DNA of 64,000 nucleotides from Bacillota bacterium. GTDB lineage: Bacteria; Bacillota; Clostridia; Christensenellales; SZUA-584. Location: assembly GCA_023415795.1 (NCBI GenBank), contig JAEZJG010000021.1, forward strand, positions 41,923 to 105,922. The letters run 5' to 3'. Below the pieces are notes generated by a model. The model was not told the origin of the DNA, did not search any database, and saw nothing but the letters and a program-made list of their open reading frames with translations. Shown piece after piece: positions 1 through 8,806 of this stretch. Each line of letters starts with the position of its first letter. Position 1 is the stretch's first letter. A program made the translations under genes and the position numbers.

Positions 1-129
1 CTTGTGCGCGGGTGAGCGCTTGTCCGGCTTCTGCTCAAAAAGCCGCACGCGTACACCGCGGCTCGCCAGCTGCCACGCAGCTTCGCAGCCCGCCAAGCCC
101 GCGCCGATCACCGTTACGCTATTCTTCAC
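1..129 (-). CDS. trmFO: TrmFO, tRNA (uracil-54)-C5 methyltransferase, N-terminal part only
   Basis: Only the first 43 codons lie in the window; the gene runs off the left edge. The reading frame starts VTVIGAGLAGCEAAWQLA, the FAD-binding dinucleotide fold (GxGxxG) typical of TrmFO/Gid, followed by VRLFEQKPDKRSPAHK, matching the family's second strand and loop. TrmFO makes ribothymidine at position 54 of tRNA with folate as methyl donor. The chosen start is GTG at 129, which overlaps the topA stop codon by 11 bases, so translation is probably coupled to topA. The topA-trmFO order is common in Bacillota. The identification rests on the N-terminus and the neighbour. Confidence 0.85.
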   Translation of the reverse strand, partial: MKNSVTVIGAGLAGCEAAWQLASRGVRVRLFEQKPDKRSPAHK

Positions 130-2422
130 TGCCGTCCGCCTTGCGTTTCTGGTTCTTTACACACTCCGGATTGGAGCATTTCTTAAAGCTGCTGCCGCCC
201 GACAAACGCCGCAGCACCATCATAGAGCCGCAAGCCTCGCACTTCTCGGCAATGGGCATATCCCACGACACGTAATCGCATTCCGGATAGCCTTCGCAGC
301 CATAAAATGTCTTTCTCGTCTTGGCAGAGCGCTTCTCCACGATGCGCTTGCCGCACTTGGGGCACGGTGTGTCGATGTATTTGACCACCGGCTTGGTGTT
401 GCGGCACTCGGGGTATCCCGGACATGCCAGGAAGGGTCCAAATCGACCGTCCTTGTACACCATCATGCGTCCGCACTTCTCGCACGCCACGTCGGATTCC
501 TTCACGGGCAGCTCAACGCGCTCGATGCTTTTGTCCGCTTCCTCCACCGTCTGCTCGAATGGCGTATAGAAGTCGCGCAGCAGCTTCTTCCATTCCTTAC
601 CGCCGTTCTCGATATCGTCCAACTGGTTTTCCAGCTCTGCTGTAAACTCCACGTCCACAATGTCCGAGAACTTCTGCTTCATCATGTTGTTGACGATTAC
701 ACCCAGTTCGGTGGGCTTGAGCGAGCGCCCTTCCTTTTCGATGTAACGCCGCTCTTGGATTGTAGAAATGATGGGCGCGTACGTGCTGGGGCGGCCGATG
801 CCCTTCTCCTCCAGCGCACGCACCAGCGTCGCCTCGGTATATCGGCCGGGCGGCTGCGTAAAATTCTGTTTGGGGTTCAGGCTCTTGAGCGGGCATACCT
901 CTCCTTCCGTCAAAGGCGGCAGGAAATTGTCCTTGCTGTCGTCGTCATCGCCGGTAAAGCTAGCGGTGTAGCCCTTGAACACCATGTGCGAGCCGGTCGC
1001 GCGGAATGTACAGTCGCCCGCATCAATATTCACCGCCATCGTCTCAGAGACGGAGGGCGTCATCTGGCTGGCCACAAAGCGCGCGTATATCAGCTTGTAA
1101 AGGCGGTATTGATCCTTAGACAGTGTGTTCTTAAGCGAATCGGGCGTCAGCTCCATGTGCGACGGACGAATGGCCTCATGCGCATCCTGAGCTTTTTTAG
1201 ATTTCTTAAAGTAATTGGGCTTCTCAGGCAGATAGTCCGGCCCGTATTGCTGAACAATGTGCTCTCGCACGGCGGTCAGAGCCTCGTCAGACACGCGAGT
1301 CGAGTCTGTACGGATATACGTCACCAGACCTACCGGTCCGCTCGTGCCGATCTCCACGCCCTCGTACAGCTGCTGTGCCACCAGCATCGTGCGCTTGGCG
1401 GTAAATCCCAGTGCGCCGGAGGCAGCCTGCTGCAGATAGCTAGTGGTGAACGGCGGCGGTGCGCTCTTTCTCTTCTCGCCCTTCTTGATGGATGAGACAA
1501 CATAGTCTTTGCCGGCCACCGCATTTATTATTTCGTCGGCCTGCTCTTTGCTGTGCAGTTCCTGCTTTTCCCCGCCCCGTCCGTAGAACTTAGCCTCAAA
1601 CTCCTGCGTTCCCGCCGCGTTTTTCAGCGCCGCGGTAATCGTCCAATATTCCTCCGGCACAAACGCCGTGATCTCGTCTTCCCGGTCGCAGATAATCCGT
1701 ACCGCGACAGACTGCACACGCCCCGCCGAAAGTCCCTTTTTCACCTTGCGCCACAGCAGCGGAGAGAGCTTATAGCCCACCAGCCGATCCAGCACACGCC
1801 GTGCCTGCTGCGCATCCACCAGATCAAGGTTTAACTGACGCGGATGGCTGATCGCGTTGGTCACCGCGTTTTTGGTAATCTCATTAAACTCGATGCGGCT
1901 TACCTCGCTAGGCTCCACTCCCAGCATCTGTGCGATGTGCCAAGATATTGCCTCGCCCTCTCTGTCAGGGTCTGTTGCAAGGTAAATATGACGCGCGCCG
2001 CCAGCGCCCGTTTTCATCGCGGAGATAACATCCTTCTTGCCGCGTATCTGAATATATTTGGGTTCAAAGTCATGCTCGACGTCTACGCCCAGCGTGCTCT
2101 TAGGCAGATCGCGCACGTGCCCGCCGCTGGCCTGCACCTTATAGCCGCTGCCCAAGAACTGACTGATCGTCTTAGCCTTTGCGGGAGACTCTACAATCAC
2201 CAGATCATAAGCTCTTCCCGGCTTCGCAGACGTTTTGCGCTTCGCAGTGCTTTTCTTTGCTGCCGCTGTGCCGCTGCTCTTCTTTGCCGCCGTGCCGCTT
2301 TTCTTAGCCGCGCCAGTGTTCTTTTTTGCTGCTGCCGCGCCGGTGCTTTTCTTTGCTGTCGTGCCGCTCTTCTTCGCCGCGCCCGACTCATTGCCGGTAT
2401 TGCTTGCGGTGCTCTTTTGCAT
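119..2422 (-). CDS. topA: DNA topoisomerase I (type IA) with Lys/Ala-rich N-terminal tail
   Basis: This enzyme relaxes negatively supercoiled DNA through a tyrosine-DNA intermediate. The TOPRIM domain begins near residue 72 (YDLVIVESPAKAK); the active tyrosine is in GLVTYIRTDS near residue 368. Three C-terminal zinc ribbons end the protein (CEKCG..CPGYPEC, CPKCG..CEGYPEC, CEACG..CSNPEC). ATG at 2422 is preceded by GGAGAAG at good spacing; an upstream in-frame TTG at 2434 overlaps that site and is less likely. Residues about 13-70 form an unusual tail of repeated AAKK/GTAAKKS units, resembling bacterial histone H1-like tails. Lysine-rich tails are known at the C-terminus of actinobacterial TopA; an N-terminal one is unexpected. 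The product has about 767 residues. Confidence 0.95.
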   Translation of the reverse strand: MQKSTASNTGNESGAAKKSGTTAKKSTGAAAAKKNTGAAKKSGTAAKKSSGTAAAKKSTAKRKTSAKPGRAYDLVIVESPAKAKTISQFLGSGYKVQASGGHVRDLPKSTLGVDVEHDFEPKYIQIRGKKDVISAMKTGAGGARHIYLATDPDREGEAISWHIAQMLGVEPSEVSRIEFNEITKNAVTNAISHPRQLNLDLVDAQQARRVLDRLVGYKLSPLLWRKVKKGLSAGRVQSVAVRIICDREDEITAFVPEEYWTITAALKNAAGTQEFEAKFYGRGGEKQELHSKEQADEIINAVAGKDYVVSSIKKGEKRKSAPPPFTTSYLQQAASGALGFTAKRTMLVAQQLYEGVEIGTSGPVGLVTYIRTDSTRVSDEALTAVREHIVQQYGPDYLPEKPNYFKKSKKAQDAHEAIRPSHMELTPDSLKNTLSKDQYRLYKLIYARFVASQMTPSVSETMAVNIDAGDCTFRATGSHMVFKGYTASFTGDDDDSKDNFLPPLTEGEVCPLKSLNPKQNFTQPPGRYTEATLVRALEEKGIGRPSTYAPIISTIQERRYIEKEGRSLKPTELGVIVNNMMKQKFSDIVDVEFTAELENQLDDIENGGKEWKKLLRDFYTPFEQTVEEADKSIERVELPVKESDVACEKCGRMMVYKDGRFGPFLACPGYPECRNTKPVVKYIDTPCPKCGKRIVEKRSAKTRKTFYGCEGYPECDYVSWDMPIAEKCEACGSMMVLRRLSGGSSFKKCSNPECVKNQKRKADGSEE

Positions 2423-2584
2423 ACACTTCTCCAATGTCTGTCATAATGCGGGGCGTCCGGCGAAACCGCCCTTCGCTTTAAATCCGCCATAGCGGTGCGC
2501 TTATTGTGCGCCGGAACCTCCGGTTTACCGCTATTTTATGCGGTGCCGTGGCTTTTGAATACAGCTTATGCCCTGCAAGTGCAA

Positions 2585-2613
2585 ATTATATAGAAGGTGA
2601 TGGAAAAAATCAA
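2585..2613 (-). promoter_or_regulatory. Promoter for topA
   Basis: On the minus strand TTGATT (2613-2608) and TATAAT (2590-2585) are separated by 17 bases, a near-consensus sigma-A promoter. It would give a leader of roughly 155 bases before the topA ATG at 2422. The rest of the 2423-2949 intergenic stretch holds this promoter and a rightward one for the GntR gene; no further gene was seen there. Confidence 0.6.
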
Positions 2614-2845
2614 GCATATTTGCCGCACGGTTTATTTCACTGTTAAACGAAAGGGCAAAACCATGCGTTGTTTTGTGCGCGGTATATATAATAGTAAGAA
2701 ACCTTACTTGCGTTCATTTTCACGCCTCTTTATGCGCACTGATTATATCCTTTAACACCGCACTGCCAGACACACATATAAGTCTTCACCCTGCACTATG
2801 TCTGCGCGATATTCTACTATTATTGTCACAGTGTGTCGCGCGGCG

Positions 2846-2874
2846 TTGACACTAACCGGTCGCTGGTGTACTGT
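2846..2874 (+). promoter_or_regulatory. Promoter candidate for the GntR-family gene
   Basis: TTGACA at 2846-2851 and TACTGT at 2869-2874 are 17 bases apart. The -35 is consensus, the -10 is moderate. It lies about 75 bases upstream of the regulator's ATG at 2950 and is divergent from the topA promoter. Confidence 0.4.
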
Positions 2875-2949
2875 CACTGCGTAGCCTCACACCGTTGCAT
2901 TCAAACACACCGTCAAAGGATATGATGTCTTTTGTCAGGAGGGCTGCCC

Positions 2950-3726
2950 ATGAATACGAAAAACAACATACCCGCTTACCAAAAGGTTTACGAAACGCTC
3001 AAATCTGCCATCCGGCAAAGCTACGCTCCGGGAGACTTCCTGCCGCCTGAGCCGCAGCTGGAGGAGGGCTTTGGTGTCAGCCGCATCACAATACGCCGAG
3101 CCGTGCAGCTGCTGGCGGCTGAAGGTCTTGTATCCGTCAGGCAGGGGCGCGGCACCATGGTAACAGTCCCTGAAGCCGCTTGTGCCACAAACCCCATTTT
3201 ATCCACCACTGAGGTGTTGGCGCAGGCGGGCTGCCATGTCAAGACGGTGGACACGCACATCGACACGGTAATCCCCGATGCGTCGATACTCGCGCTCCTC
3301 TGGCTGCCGGAGGGTACGCCGGTCACGCGGCTGCAGCGCATATTCATCGGCAACGGCAGACCGTTCTCTGTCGTGACTAACCACATCAACCCGGCTATCG
3401 TTCCCAACCTCGCAAAGCACCAGCACGAGCTCGGCTCGCTTTACCGCCTGCTGGAGTCGCGCTATGGTCTCACCCTTGATAACGCGACGGACAGCGTCAC
3501 CGCCGTTGCCGCCGGAATTGAGCAGGCGCGCGCACTCAGCTTGCCCATCGGCTCACCCCTCATGCACATACGCCGCGTGCTGTATTCGCAAGGCCGTCCG
3601 CTGTCGTGCAGCGACATGCTGACCGACGCCTCACGCTGCCGCTTCCGTGTGTACCTCTCCGGCCGTTCCGAGGAGCCGGTTATACAAAAAAGCAGCGCTC
3701 TGCGTGACGCCGCTTTAGACTGCTGA
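2950..3726 (+). CDS. GntR-family transcriptional regulator (HutC/UTRA type)
   Basis: The N-terminal 75 residues form a GntR winged helix: SYAPGDFLPPEPQLEEGFGVS, then RITIRRAVQLLAAEGLV and RQGRGT. The remaining ~170 residues match a UTRA effector-binding domain, with the typical LQRIFIGNGRPFSVVTNHI region and the late motif ALSLPIGSPLMHIRRVLYS. Such proteins repress nearby or distant catabolic genes until a small metabolite binds UTRA. ATG at 2950 has AGGAGGG seven bases upstream; an in-frame TTG at 2932 lies before that site and is rejected. The gene stands alone, convergent with dprA and divergent from topA, so its target is not evident from context. The effector is unknown. Confidence 0.88.
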   Translation: MNTKNNIPAYQKVYETLKSAIRQSYAPGDFLPPEPQLEEGFGVSRITIRRAVQLLAAEGLVSVRQGRGTMVTVPEAACATNPILSTTEVLAQAGCHVKTVDTHIDTVIPDASILALLWLPEGTPVTRLQRIFIGNGRPFSVVTNHINPAIVPNLAKHQHELGSLYRLLESRYGLTLDNATDSVTAVAAGIEQARALSLPIGSPLMHIRRVLYSQGRPLSCSDMLTDASRCRFRVYLSGRSEEPVIQKSSALRDAALDC

Positions 3727-3747
3727 CAAGGCCAAATAACGATATAT

Positions 3748-4824
3748 CTAAACGCCAAAGCGTCCGCCCGGTAAACGACGGCACAGTCCCGACAGCTCCA
3801 TCATTGTCAGCTGGGCGCTCACCTCGCCCGGTGCACCTTGCACCGCCTCCGCAATGTCTTCAATGCTCATGTCCTCACGTTGCAACAGCTCGTAAATGCG
3901 CTGCTCGAAAAAGTCCATCGGAGGCAGCTGTGCCGCCGATTCTTTCTTTCCCATTGCTTTGGCACCATAAAACGCGCGGATGTCTGCCGCGCCGCGCACG
4001 GGATATGCCCCGTTTGCCAGCAGCTCACAGGGCAGCGCCGACGATGCAAGAAACGGTGAGCCCGGCATTGCGAATACATCCCGCCCATAGCTGATGGCGA
4101 GCGACGCCGTGATGGCCGTGCCGCCCTTGATGTCCGACTCCGCAATCAGCAAGCCCCGGCACAGCCCCGCGATAATGCGGTTGCGCACCGGAAAGTTGGC
4201 GACTGCGGGAATCGTGCCGGGCGGATTTTCCGATATGACCGCTCCGTTTTCAATGATTCTGCCATACAACGCATCGTTTTCGGGTGGGTAGATCACATCC
4301 GCGCCGCAGCCCAGCACCGCCACAGTGGGGGTGCCCGCGTCCAGCGCACCCAAATGCGCCGCCGTATCGATGCCGCGTGCCATGCCGGACACCACAGTCA
4401 TGCCCAGCTCCGCTGCAATTTTGCGCGTATGCTCGTAGCCGCGCCGCGTACACGCCCGCGTTCCCACGATGCCGATGGCGTTGTCCAGCGCAGGCAGTTT
4501 GCCGCGTACAAACAGCACGGCCGGCGGCCATGGTATGCCCGCAAGCCTCGCGGGGTACCCGGCATCCAGCCGTGTCACCACTTGGATATCCTTAGCTGAC
4601 AGCTCAGCCAGCAGCTCGGACAGCCGCGCAGGGGATGCCGCCGCCTTGGCTGCTTTCATCAGCTCAATCGGCAAGCCTTCCGCTTCGGTGTGCCCCACCG
4701 CCGCCGCATCAAAGAAATCCGCCGCGCTGCCGTAGGTTTTCAGCAGCCGATAGAAGGTCTTCGCGCCGATGCCGGGAAGCGCCGCCATCCATATCCAGTA
4801 TTTTTGCTCTTCGGTATATGCCAT
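3748..4824 (-). CDS. dprA: DNA-processing protein DprA (Smf)
   Basis: DprA binds incoming single-stranded DNA during transformation and loads RecA. The central Rossmann-like domain is clear: GIVGTRACTRRGYEH, VVSGMARGIDTAAHLGAL, VAVLGCGADVIYPPEN and ISENPPGT. An N-terminal SAM/HhH-like segment (LPGIGAKTFYRLL) and a C-terminal winged-helix (YELLQREDMSIEDIAEAV) frame it. At 358 residues it has the usual length. It starts one base after the comM stop codon, so the two are almost certainly co-translated. The pairing of dprA with comM points to a shared role in handling imported DNA, although no uptake genes are in the window. Confidence 0.95.
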   Translation of the reverse strand: MAYTEEQKYWIWMAALPGIGAKTFYRLLKTYGSAADFFDAAAVGHTEAEGLPIELMKAAKAAASPARLSELLAELSAKDIQVVTRLDAGYPARLAGIPWPPAVLFVRGKLPALDNAIGIVGTRACTRRGYEHTRKIAAELGMTVVSGMARGIDTAAHLGALDAGTPTVAVLGCGADVIYPPENDALYGRIIENGAVISENPPGTIPAVANFPVRNRIIAGLCRGLLIAESDIKGGTAITASLAISYGRDVFAMPGSPFLASSALPCELLANGAYPVRGAADIRAFYGAKAMGKKESAAQLPPMDFFEQRIYELLQREDMSIEDIAEAVQGAPGEVSAQLTMMELSGLCRRLPGGRFGV

Positions 4825-4825
4825 G

Positions 4826-6343
4826 CTATCTCCAGTAACGCTCGTCCTGCGTACGGTATTGCAATGCCTCGGCCAAATGCTTCACGGCGATATTTTCCGC
4901 TCCGTCCAAATCCGCAATGGTACGCGCCACCTTACGCACACGCGCCATGCCCCTTGGTGACAAATTCAGCGTCTGGTATGACCGCTGCATGATGCTGCCG
5001 CAGGCGTCGTCCAGCGCACAGTGCAGGTTCAGCTGCTCAGATGACAGCGCCGCATTGGCGTAGATGCCGGTGCCCGCGTACCGCTGCTGCTGTATGCGCC
5101 GCGCCGCGTTCACGCGCGCCCGCACATCTCGGGAGGCTTCACCCGGCGTTGCGTTCGTCAGCTCGCCATAGGTCACATTGTTCATGCCGATGTGCATGTC
5201 GATACGATCCAGCAATGGCCCGCTGATGCGTGACAGATACTGCGCGATATCGCGCGGGGAACAGCGGCACGGCTTGTCGCTGCCATAGTGCCCGCACGGG
5301 CAGGGGTTCATAGACGCAATCAGCATGACGTTTGCAGGGTAGGTCAGCTTGGCGTTGGCGCGCGCAATGCTGATCTGCCTGTCCTCCAGCGGTTGGCGCA
5401 GCGCCTCCAGCGTCTGCCGCTTAAACTCGGGCAGCTCGTCCAGAAACAGCACGCCGCCATGTGCAAGGCTGATCTCGCCCGGCAGCACACGCAGACCGCC
5501 GCCCGTCAGCGCCGCGGTAGAGGTGGTGTGGTGCGGGCTGCGAAAAGGGCGCGCAGCCGCCAGTCCGCCGGAAGAAATGCCGCATACAGACTGTATCTTG
5601 GTGATTTCCATCGCTTCTTCAAAGGTGAGTTCGGGAAGTATACCGGGCACCGCCCTTGCCAGCATCGTCTTGCCGGAGCCAGGCGGGCCAATGAATAGCA
5701 GATTGTGTCCGCCTGCCGCCGCCACCTCCAGTGCCCTTCGGGCATGCTGCTGACCGCGCACATGCGCCATATCATTCGCGCACAGGCCGGATTCATCGGG
5801 ATGATATTCGTGCGTGGGTAACGGTGTTATCAGCTGCTGTCCGTTCAGATGCGCCGCCAGCTGCGCCAGCGTCTCCACCGGATACACGGCAATGCCGCCC
5901 ACATATGCTGCCTCGTCTGCGTTCACCGCCGAAATGAACAGCTTCTCCACGCCTGTTTCCTTGGCGGATATGGCCATGGGCAGCGCCCCCGCCACGCTCC
6001 GCAGATGTCCGTCCAGAGACAGTTCTCCCAAGTACGCGCTTTTCTCATCCGCTTGTTTCACCTGTCCGCTGGCACAAAGAAGCCCCGCCGCAATGGCGAG
6101 GTCATAAATAGGTCCGTCCTTTTTCAAATCGGCCGGGGCCAGATTGATGGTAATGCGCTGCTGCGGATAGGAAAAGCCGGAGTTTTTTAGCGCGGCGCGC
6201 ACGCGTTCCTTGGATTCTCTCACGGCTGCACCCGGCAGCCCCACCGTCTCATATGACGGCATGCCAAGAGCAATGTCCGCTTCCACGATCACCGGATAGC
6301 CGGACAACCCCATCAGACCGCAGCTGAGTATTTTGGAGAGCAT
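4826..6343 (-). CDS. comM: ComM/YifB family Mg-chelatase-like AAA+ ATPase
   Basis: The ~170-residue N-terminal LonC-like fold opens with the family signature VEADIALGMPSYETVGLPG and RVRAALKNSGF. The AAA+ module has Walker A GPPGSGKTML near residue 218, Walker B GVLFLDELPEF, and the CPCGHYG zinc-like loop typical of YifB. In naturally transformable bacteria ComM is a hexameric branch-migration helicase that helps integrate heterologous DNA; in other species the role is less certain. The 505-residue length is standard. It lies directly upstream of dprA on the same transcript and has a GAGG ribosome site five bases before its ATG. Confidence 0.93.
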   Translation of the reverse strand: MLSKILSCGLMGLSGYPVIVEADIALGMPSYETVGLPGAAVRESKERVRAALKNSGFSYPQQRITINLAPADLKKDGPIYDLAIAAGLLCASGQVKQADEKSAYLGELSLDGHLRSVAGALPMAISAKETGVEKLFISAVNADEAAYVGGIAVYPVETLAQLAAHLNGQQLITPLPTHEYHPDESGLCANDMAHVRGQQHARRALEVAAAGGHNLLFIGPPGSGKTMLARAVPGILPELTFEEAMEITKIQSVCGISSGGLAAARPFRSPHHTTSTAALTGGGLRVLPGEISLAHGGVLFLDELPEFKRQTLEALRQPLEDRQISIARANAKLTYPANVMLIASMNPCPCGHYGSDKPCRCSPRDIAQYLSRISGPLLDRIDMHIGMNNVTYGELTNATPGEASRDVRARVNAARRIQQQRYAGTGIYANAALSSEQLNLHCALDDACGSIMQRSYQTLNLSPRGMARVRKVARTIADLDGAENIAVKHLAEALQYRTQDERYWR

Positions 6344-6355
6344 TGTAGCCTCGCT

Positions 6356-6856
6356 TTATTTCTTATGCTGTACGGCAGGCGTGCGCTCGCGAAAGACGAG
6401 CAGCTTGTTGCCCGCGAAATTGACGACGAAAGAAAACGCTGTGGCGATCAGTTTGGCCCAGAAGTTGTGCATGCCGTACATCTCACCCAGTATGTAAACA
6501 GCCAGCGTGTTTACCCCTAGCGACACGAGGTTGACAAACACGAATTTTATGAAGTCTGCCGACAGGAACCATATACGAACGGTTCTAGAGCGTTCGAAAG
6601 CCCGTTGAGACCGCGTCACGGTATACTTGGTGAAGAACGCCAGCTTCATCTTGAACGTCCAGTAGCGGTTAAAGATAAAGCTGTTGATCACGCCGCAGGT
6701 ATACGAAATCACATTGGATATCACCAACGGCCACCCAAGCGCCACGTTCAGCAGCGTCAGCACGCCATAATCCACCAGGAAGTTGATCACGCCCACGCAC
6801 ACAAACTTAACAAAGTGCCAAAAGCTTTTGCTGTATTTATTATAGAGATCCTTCAA
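6356..6856 (-). CDS. GtrA-family membrane protein, probable polyprenyl-linked sugar flippase
   Basis: This small protein of 166 residues has about four membrane segments and the GtrA signature HFVKFVCVGVINFLVDYGVL, SYTCGVINSFIFNRYWTF and a final AFSFVVNFAGNKLLVFR. GtrA proteins are thought to move undecaprenyl-phosphate-linked sugars across the membrane. It follows the O-mannosyltransferase gene by 21 bases, which suggests it supplies lipid-linked sugar on the outer face for that enzyme. The start is a TTG at 6856, because a stop lies just upstream in frame; the ribosome site is weak. Residues 75-95 carry a charged loop (TVTRSQRAFERSRTVR) that is longer than usual. Confidence 0.85.
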   Translation of the reverse strand: MKDLYNKYSKSFWHFVKFVCVGVINFLVDYGVLTLLNVALGWPLVISNVISYTCGVINSFIFNRYWTFKMKLAFFTKYTVTRSQRAFERSRTVRIWFLSADFIKFVFVNLVSLGVNTLAVYILGEMYGMHNFWAKLIATAFSFVVNFAGNKLLVFRERTPAVQHKK

Positions 6857-6877
6857 AGCTCAACACGCCTCTTTTCA

Positions 6878-8791
6878 TCAATAGAACGGCCATGAGGGCA
6901 GCCAACGCAGGAAGTGGTCGGAATACCACCGCGACACCTCTGTGCCTGTCGTTACGGGATAGAACATGGCAAACAGCACAAGGCATACGCCAAGGTAGAT
7001 AAACACCGCCTTCTTTCCATGCTTCGTGCGCTCAATCAGGTACTTCGCCAGCACTCCCATCAGCAGTATCAGGAACGGCACCGTCGCAAAGTAGTGGTAG
7101 ATAAACGTGGTGCGCGGCACCAGTACCCATGGCAGATACTGCGACAACGCCGCGATGGATATAAACATCGTGCGCTGACCAAGCCGCCCTTTGGTGATGC
7201 GTATCACGATCAACGTGATCACCGCGCCCAGACCGCCCCACCAAATCAGCGGATTGCCCATTGTGGACATGGACGACATATAGCCCTCGGGGTAACCCTG
7301 ACCCTGGAACAGGAACACCGGTCTGATATTAAGCGGCCACGACCACCACTGCGACTCGAAAGCATGTGCGTCGTGCACGTTGCTGTGGTAGTTGAGCATG
7401 TACTCTTGATTCTGTAGTATGCGCTGAAAATCGTACGGATTATCCGCCACCTGCATATACGGTATGTAAGCGAGGTAGTAAATAACCAGAGGCACAACGA
7501 TGAAAAACAGCACGCACCATAGCAACGTGGTGAATATCTTGCGGAGAAAGCTGCGGCACAGCTCCTCCAGAAACGCGCGCCGCTCGGCAGGCATGCCTGT
7601 GCACGCTTCCTCATCCGCCAGCGTCAGCCGCGCGTAGCGATATTCGTTGAACCGCTTGGCAATCTGGATGCCCAGCACCACCGCCAAGCCCGCGCCTGCG
7701 TAAATGCACAGCCATTTCGTGGCCGCACCCAGCCCAAACGCCACGCCTGTCAGCGCCAGCGGAAGCAGAGACTTTTTCAGTGGCTGACGGTTGAAGTTCG
7801 TCTCGGTATACAGATACATGAAATAGTACATCAGCATGATGAAGAACACGCTATAGCTGTCGATGGTGGCAATACGCGTTTGCGTATAGTGCATAAAATC
7901 CAGCGCGAGCAACGCGGTAGGAATAAACGCAAACAGCGGCTGCTTGAAAAGCCTTTTGGCAAACAGGTATATCAGCGGCAGCATCAGCACGCCAAACAGC
8001 GTCCCCATGCAGCGCCAGCCAAACGGATTCATGCCAAATATACGGATGCCAATGGACAGCAGCACTTTTCCCAGCGGCGGATGCGTGATCTCGTAAGGCG
8101 TTAGATGCTCGATGTTTTCCAGCGCGGTGCGCGCGTGGTACACCTCGTCGAAATACATCTCGTTCATGTAATACGTCTGCATCGGCACATACTGCTGCTC
8201 GTCGAACATAAACTCGGGGGAGTTGCCGCGCGGTGCGTCCGGATCGGTGCTGGACGCCATGTCCACCGTCAGCGGGCTGCCGTCCGCGCCGCAGAAGGCC
8301 ATCTCCAGCATGCGCAGCGGGCGATCATCGCGTATTGTGGAGGAAATCATCACATAGCGCGCGGTGAACGGCTCCACGTTGACAAACTGCCACTCGTACA
8401 TGCTCGTCGTCTGGTAATCGATATTCAAGGGCTTCGTCACGGTGGTTGTCACACCATCCGCATCCGTTTCCGTCACCTCGTGTAGCACATCGGTATAGCC
8501 CTCACCATCGCTGGAATAAGAGAAAGCGAACGTCCCGTTACCCAGTGATGTATAATACTTGATGGTTGAAATCTCCTGCGGCTCTGCAAATTCGATGATA
8601 ACAGGGCTCTCACCCAACGCATAAAAGGTCTTGGGAATATCGAAGGAGCCTAAGTTGATGAACGCAACCACTGCGTACACCAGTGTTATAGCCGCCATTG
8701 CCAGCCAGTCCCATCGCGTCATACGAGTGGGTTCATGCTTGTCAAAAAGCCGTCGGCGAGCGTGTTTTTGCCAATCGTTGTTAAATATCAT
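6878..8791 (-). CDS. Protein O-mannosyltransferase (GT39/PMT family) with inserted discoidin-like domain
   Basis: PMT enzymes transfer mannose from a polyprenyl-phosphate carrier to Ser/Thr of secreted proteins. The catalytic loop motif is present (MYFDEVYHARTALENIEH, then THPPLGKVLLSIGIRIFG), followed by about ten membrane helices and the family's WPLNIRPVFLFQGQGYP loop. Between the first helix (residues ~28-47) and the DE motif there are roughly 150 extra residues rich in beta strands (PVIIEFAEPQEISTIKYY, FSYSSDGEGYTDV, FTARYVMISS) that resemble an F5/8 type C carbohydrate-binding fold. That insertion would sit outside the membrane. At 637 residues the protein is long for a bacterial PMT. 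The substrate proteins are unknown. Confidence 0.85.
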   Translation of the reverse strand: MIFNNDWQKHARRRLFDKHEPTRMTRWDWLAMAAITLVYAVVAFINLGSFDIPKTFYALGESPVIIEFAEPQEISTIKYYTSLGNGTFAFSYSSDGEGYTDVLHEVTETDADGVTTTVTKPLNIDYQTTSMYEWQFVNVEPFTARYVMISSTIRDDRPLRMLEMAFCGADGSPLTVDMASSTDPDAPRGNSPEFMFDEQQYVPMQTYYMNEMYFDEVYHARTALENIEHLTPYEITHPPLGKVLLSIGIRIFGMNPFGWRCMGTLFGVLMLPLIYLFAKRLFKQPLFAFIPTALLALDFMHYTQTRIATIDSYSVFFIMLMYYFMYLYTETNFNRQPLKKSLLPLALTGVAFGLGAATKWLCIYAGAGLAVVLGIQIAKRFNEYRYARLTLADEEACTGMPAERRAFLEELCRSFLRKIFTTLLWCVLFFIVVPLVIYYLAYIPYMQVADNPYDFQRILQNQEYMLNYHSNVHDAHAFESQWWSWPLNIRPVFLFQGQGYPEGYMSSMSTMGNPLIWWGGLGAVITLIVIRITKGRLGQRTMFISIAALSQYLPWVLVPRTTFIYHYFATVPFLILLMGVLAKYLIERTKHGKKAVFIYLGVCLVLFAMFYPVTTGTEVSRWYSDHFLRWLPSWPFY

Positions 8792-8806
8792 ACTGTTTCC
8801 TCTTAT

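Noticed and set aside
2..1495. Long open frame on the plus strand opposite topA
   Set aside because: It is the mirror of topA codons in a GC-rich region; composition is Arg/Leu/His-rich without domains, and topA is certain on the other strand.
4265..4285. CGTTTTCG octamer as a further LacI operator
   Set aside because: It lies inside dprA codons without a promoter. Another copy is in ykoE. An eight-base word is expected about twice by chance in a window of this size.
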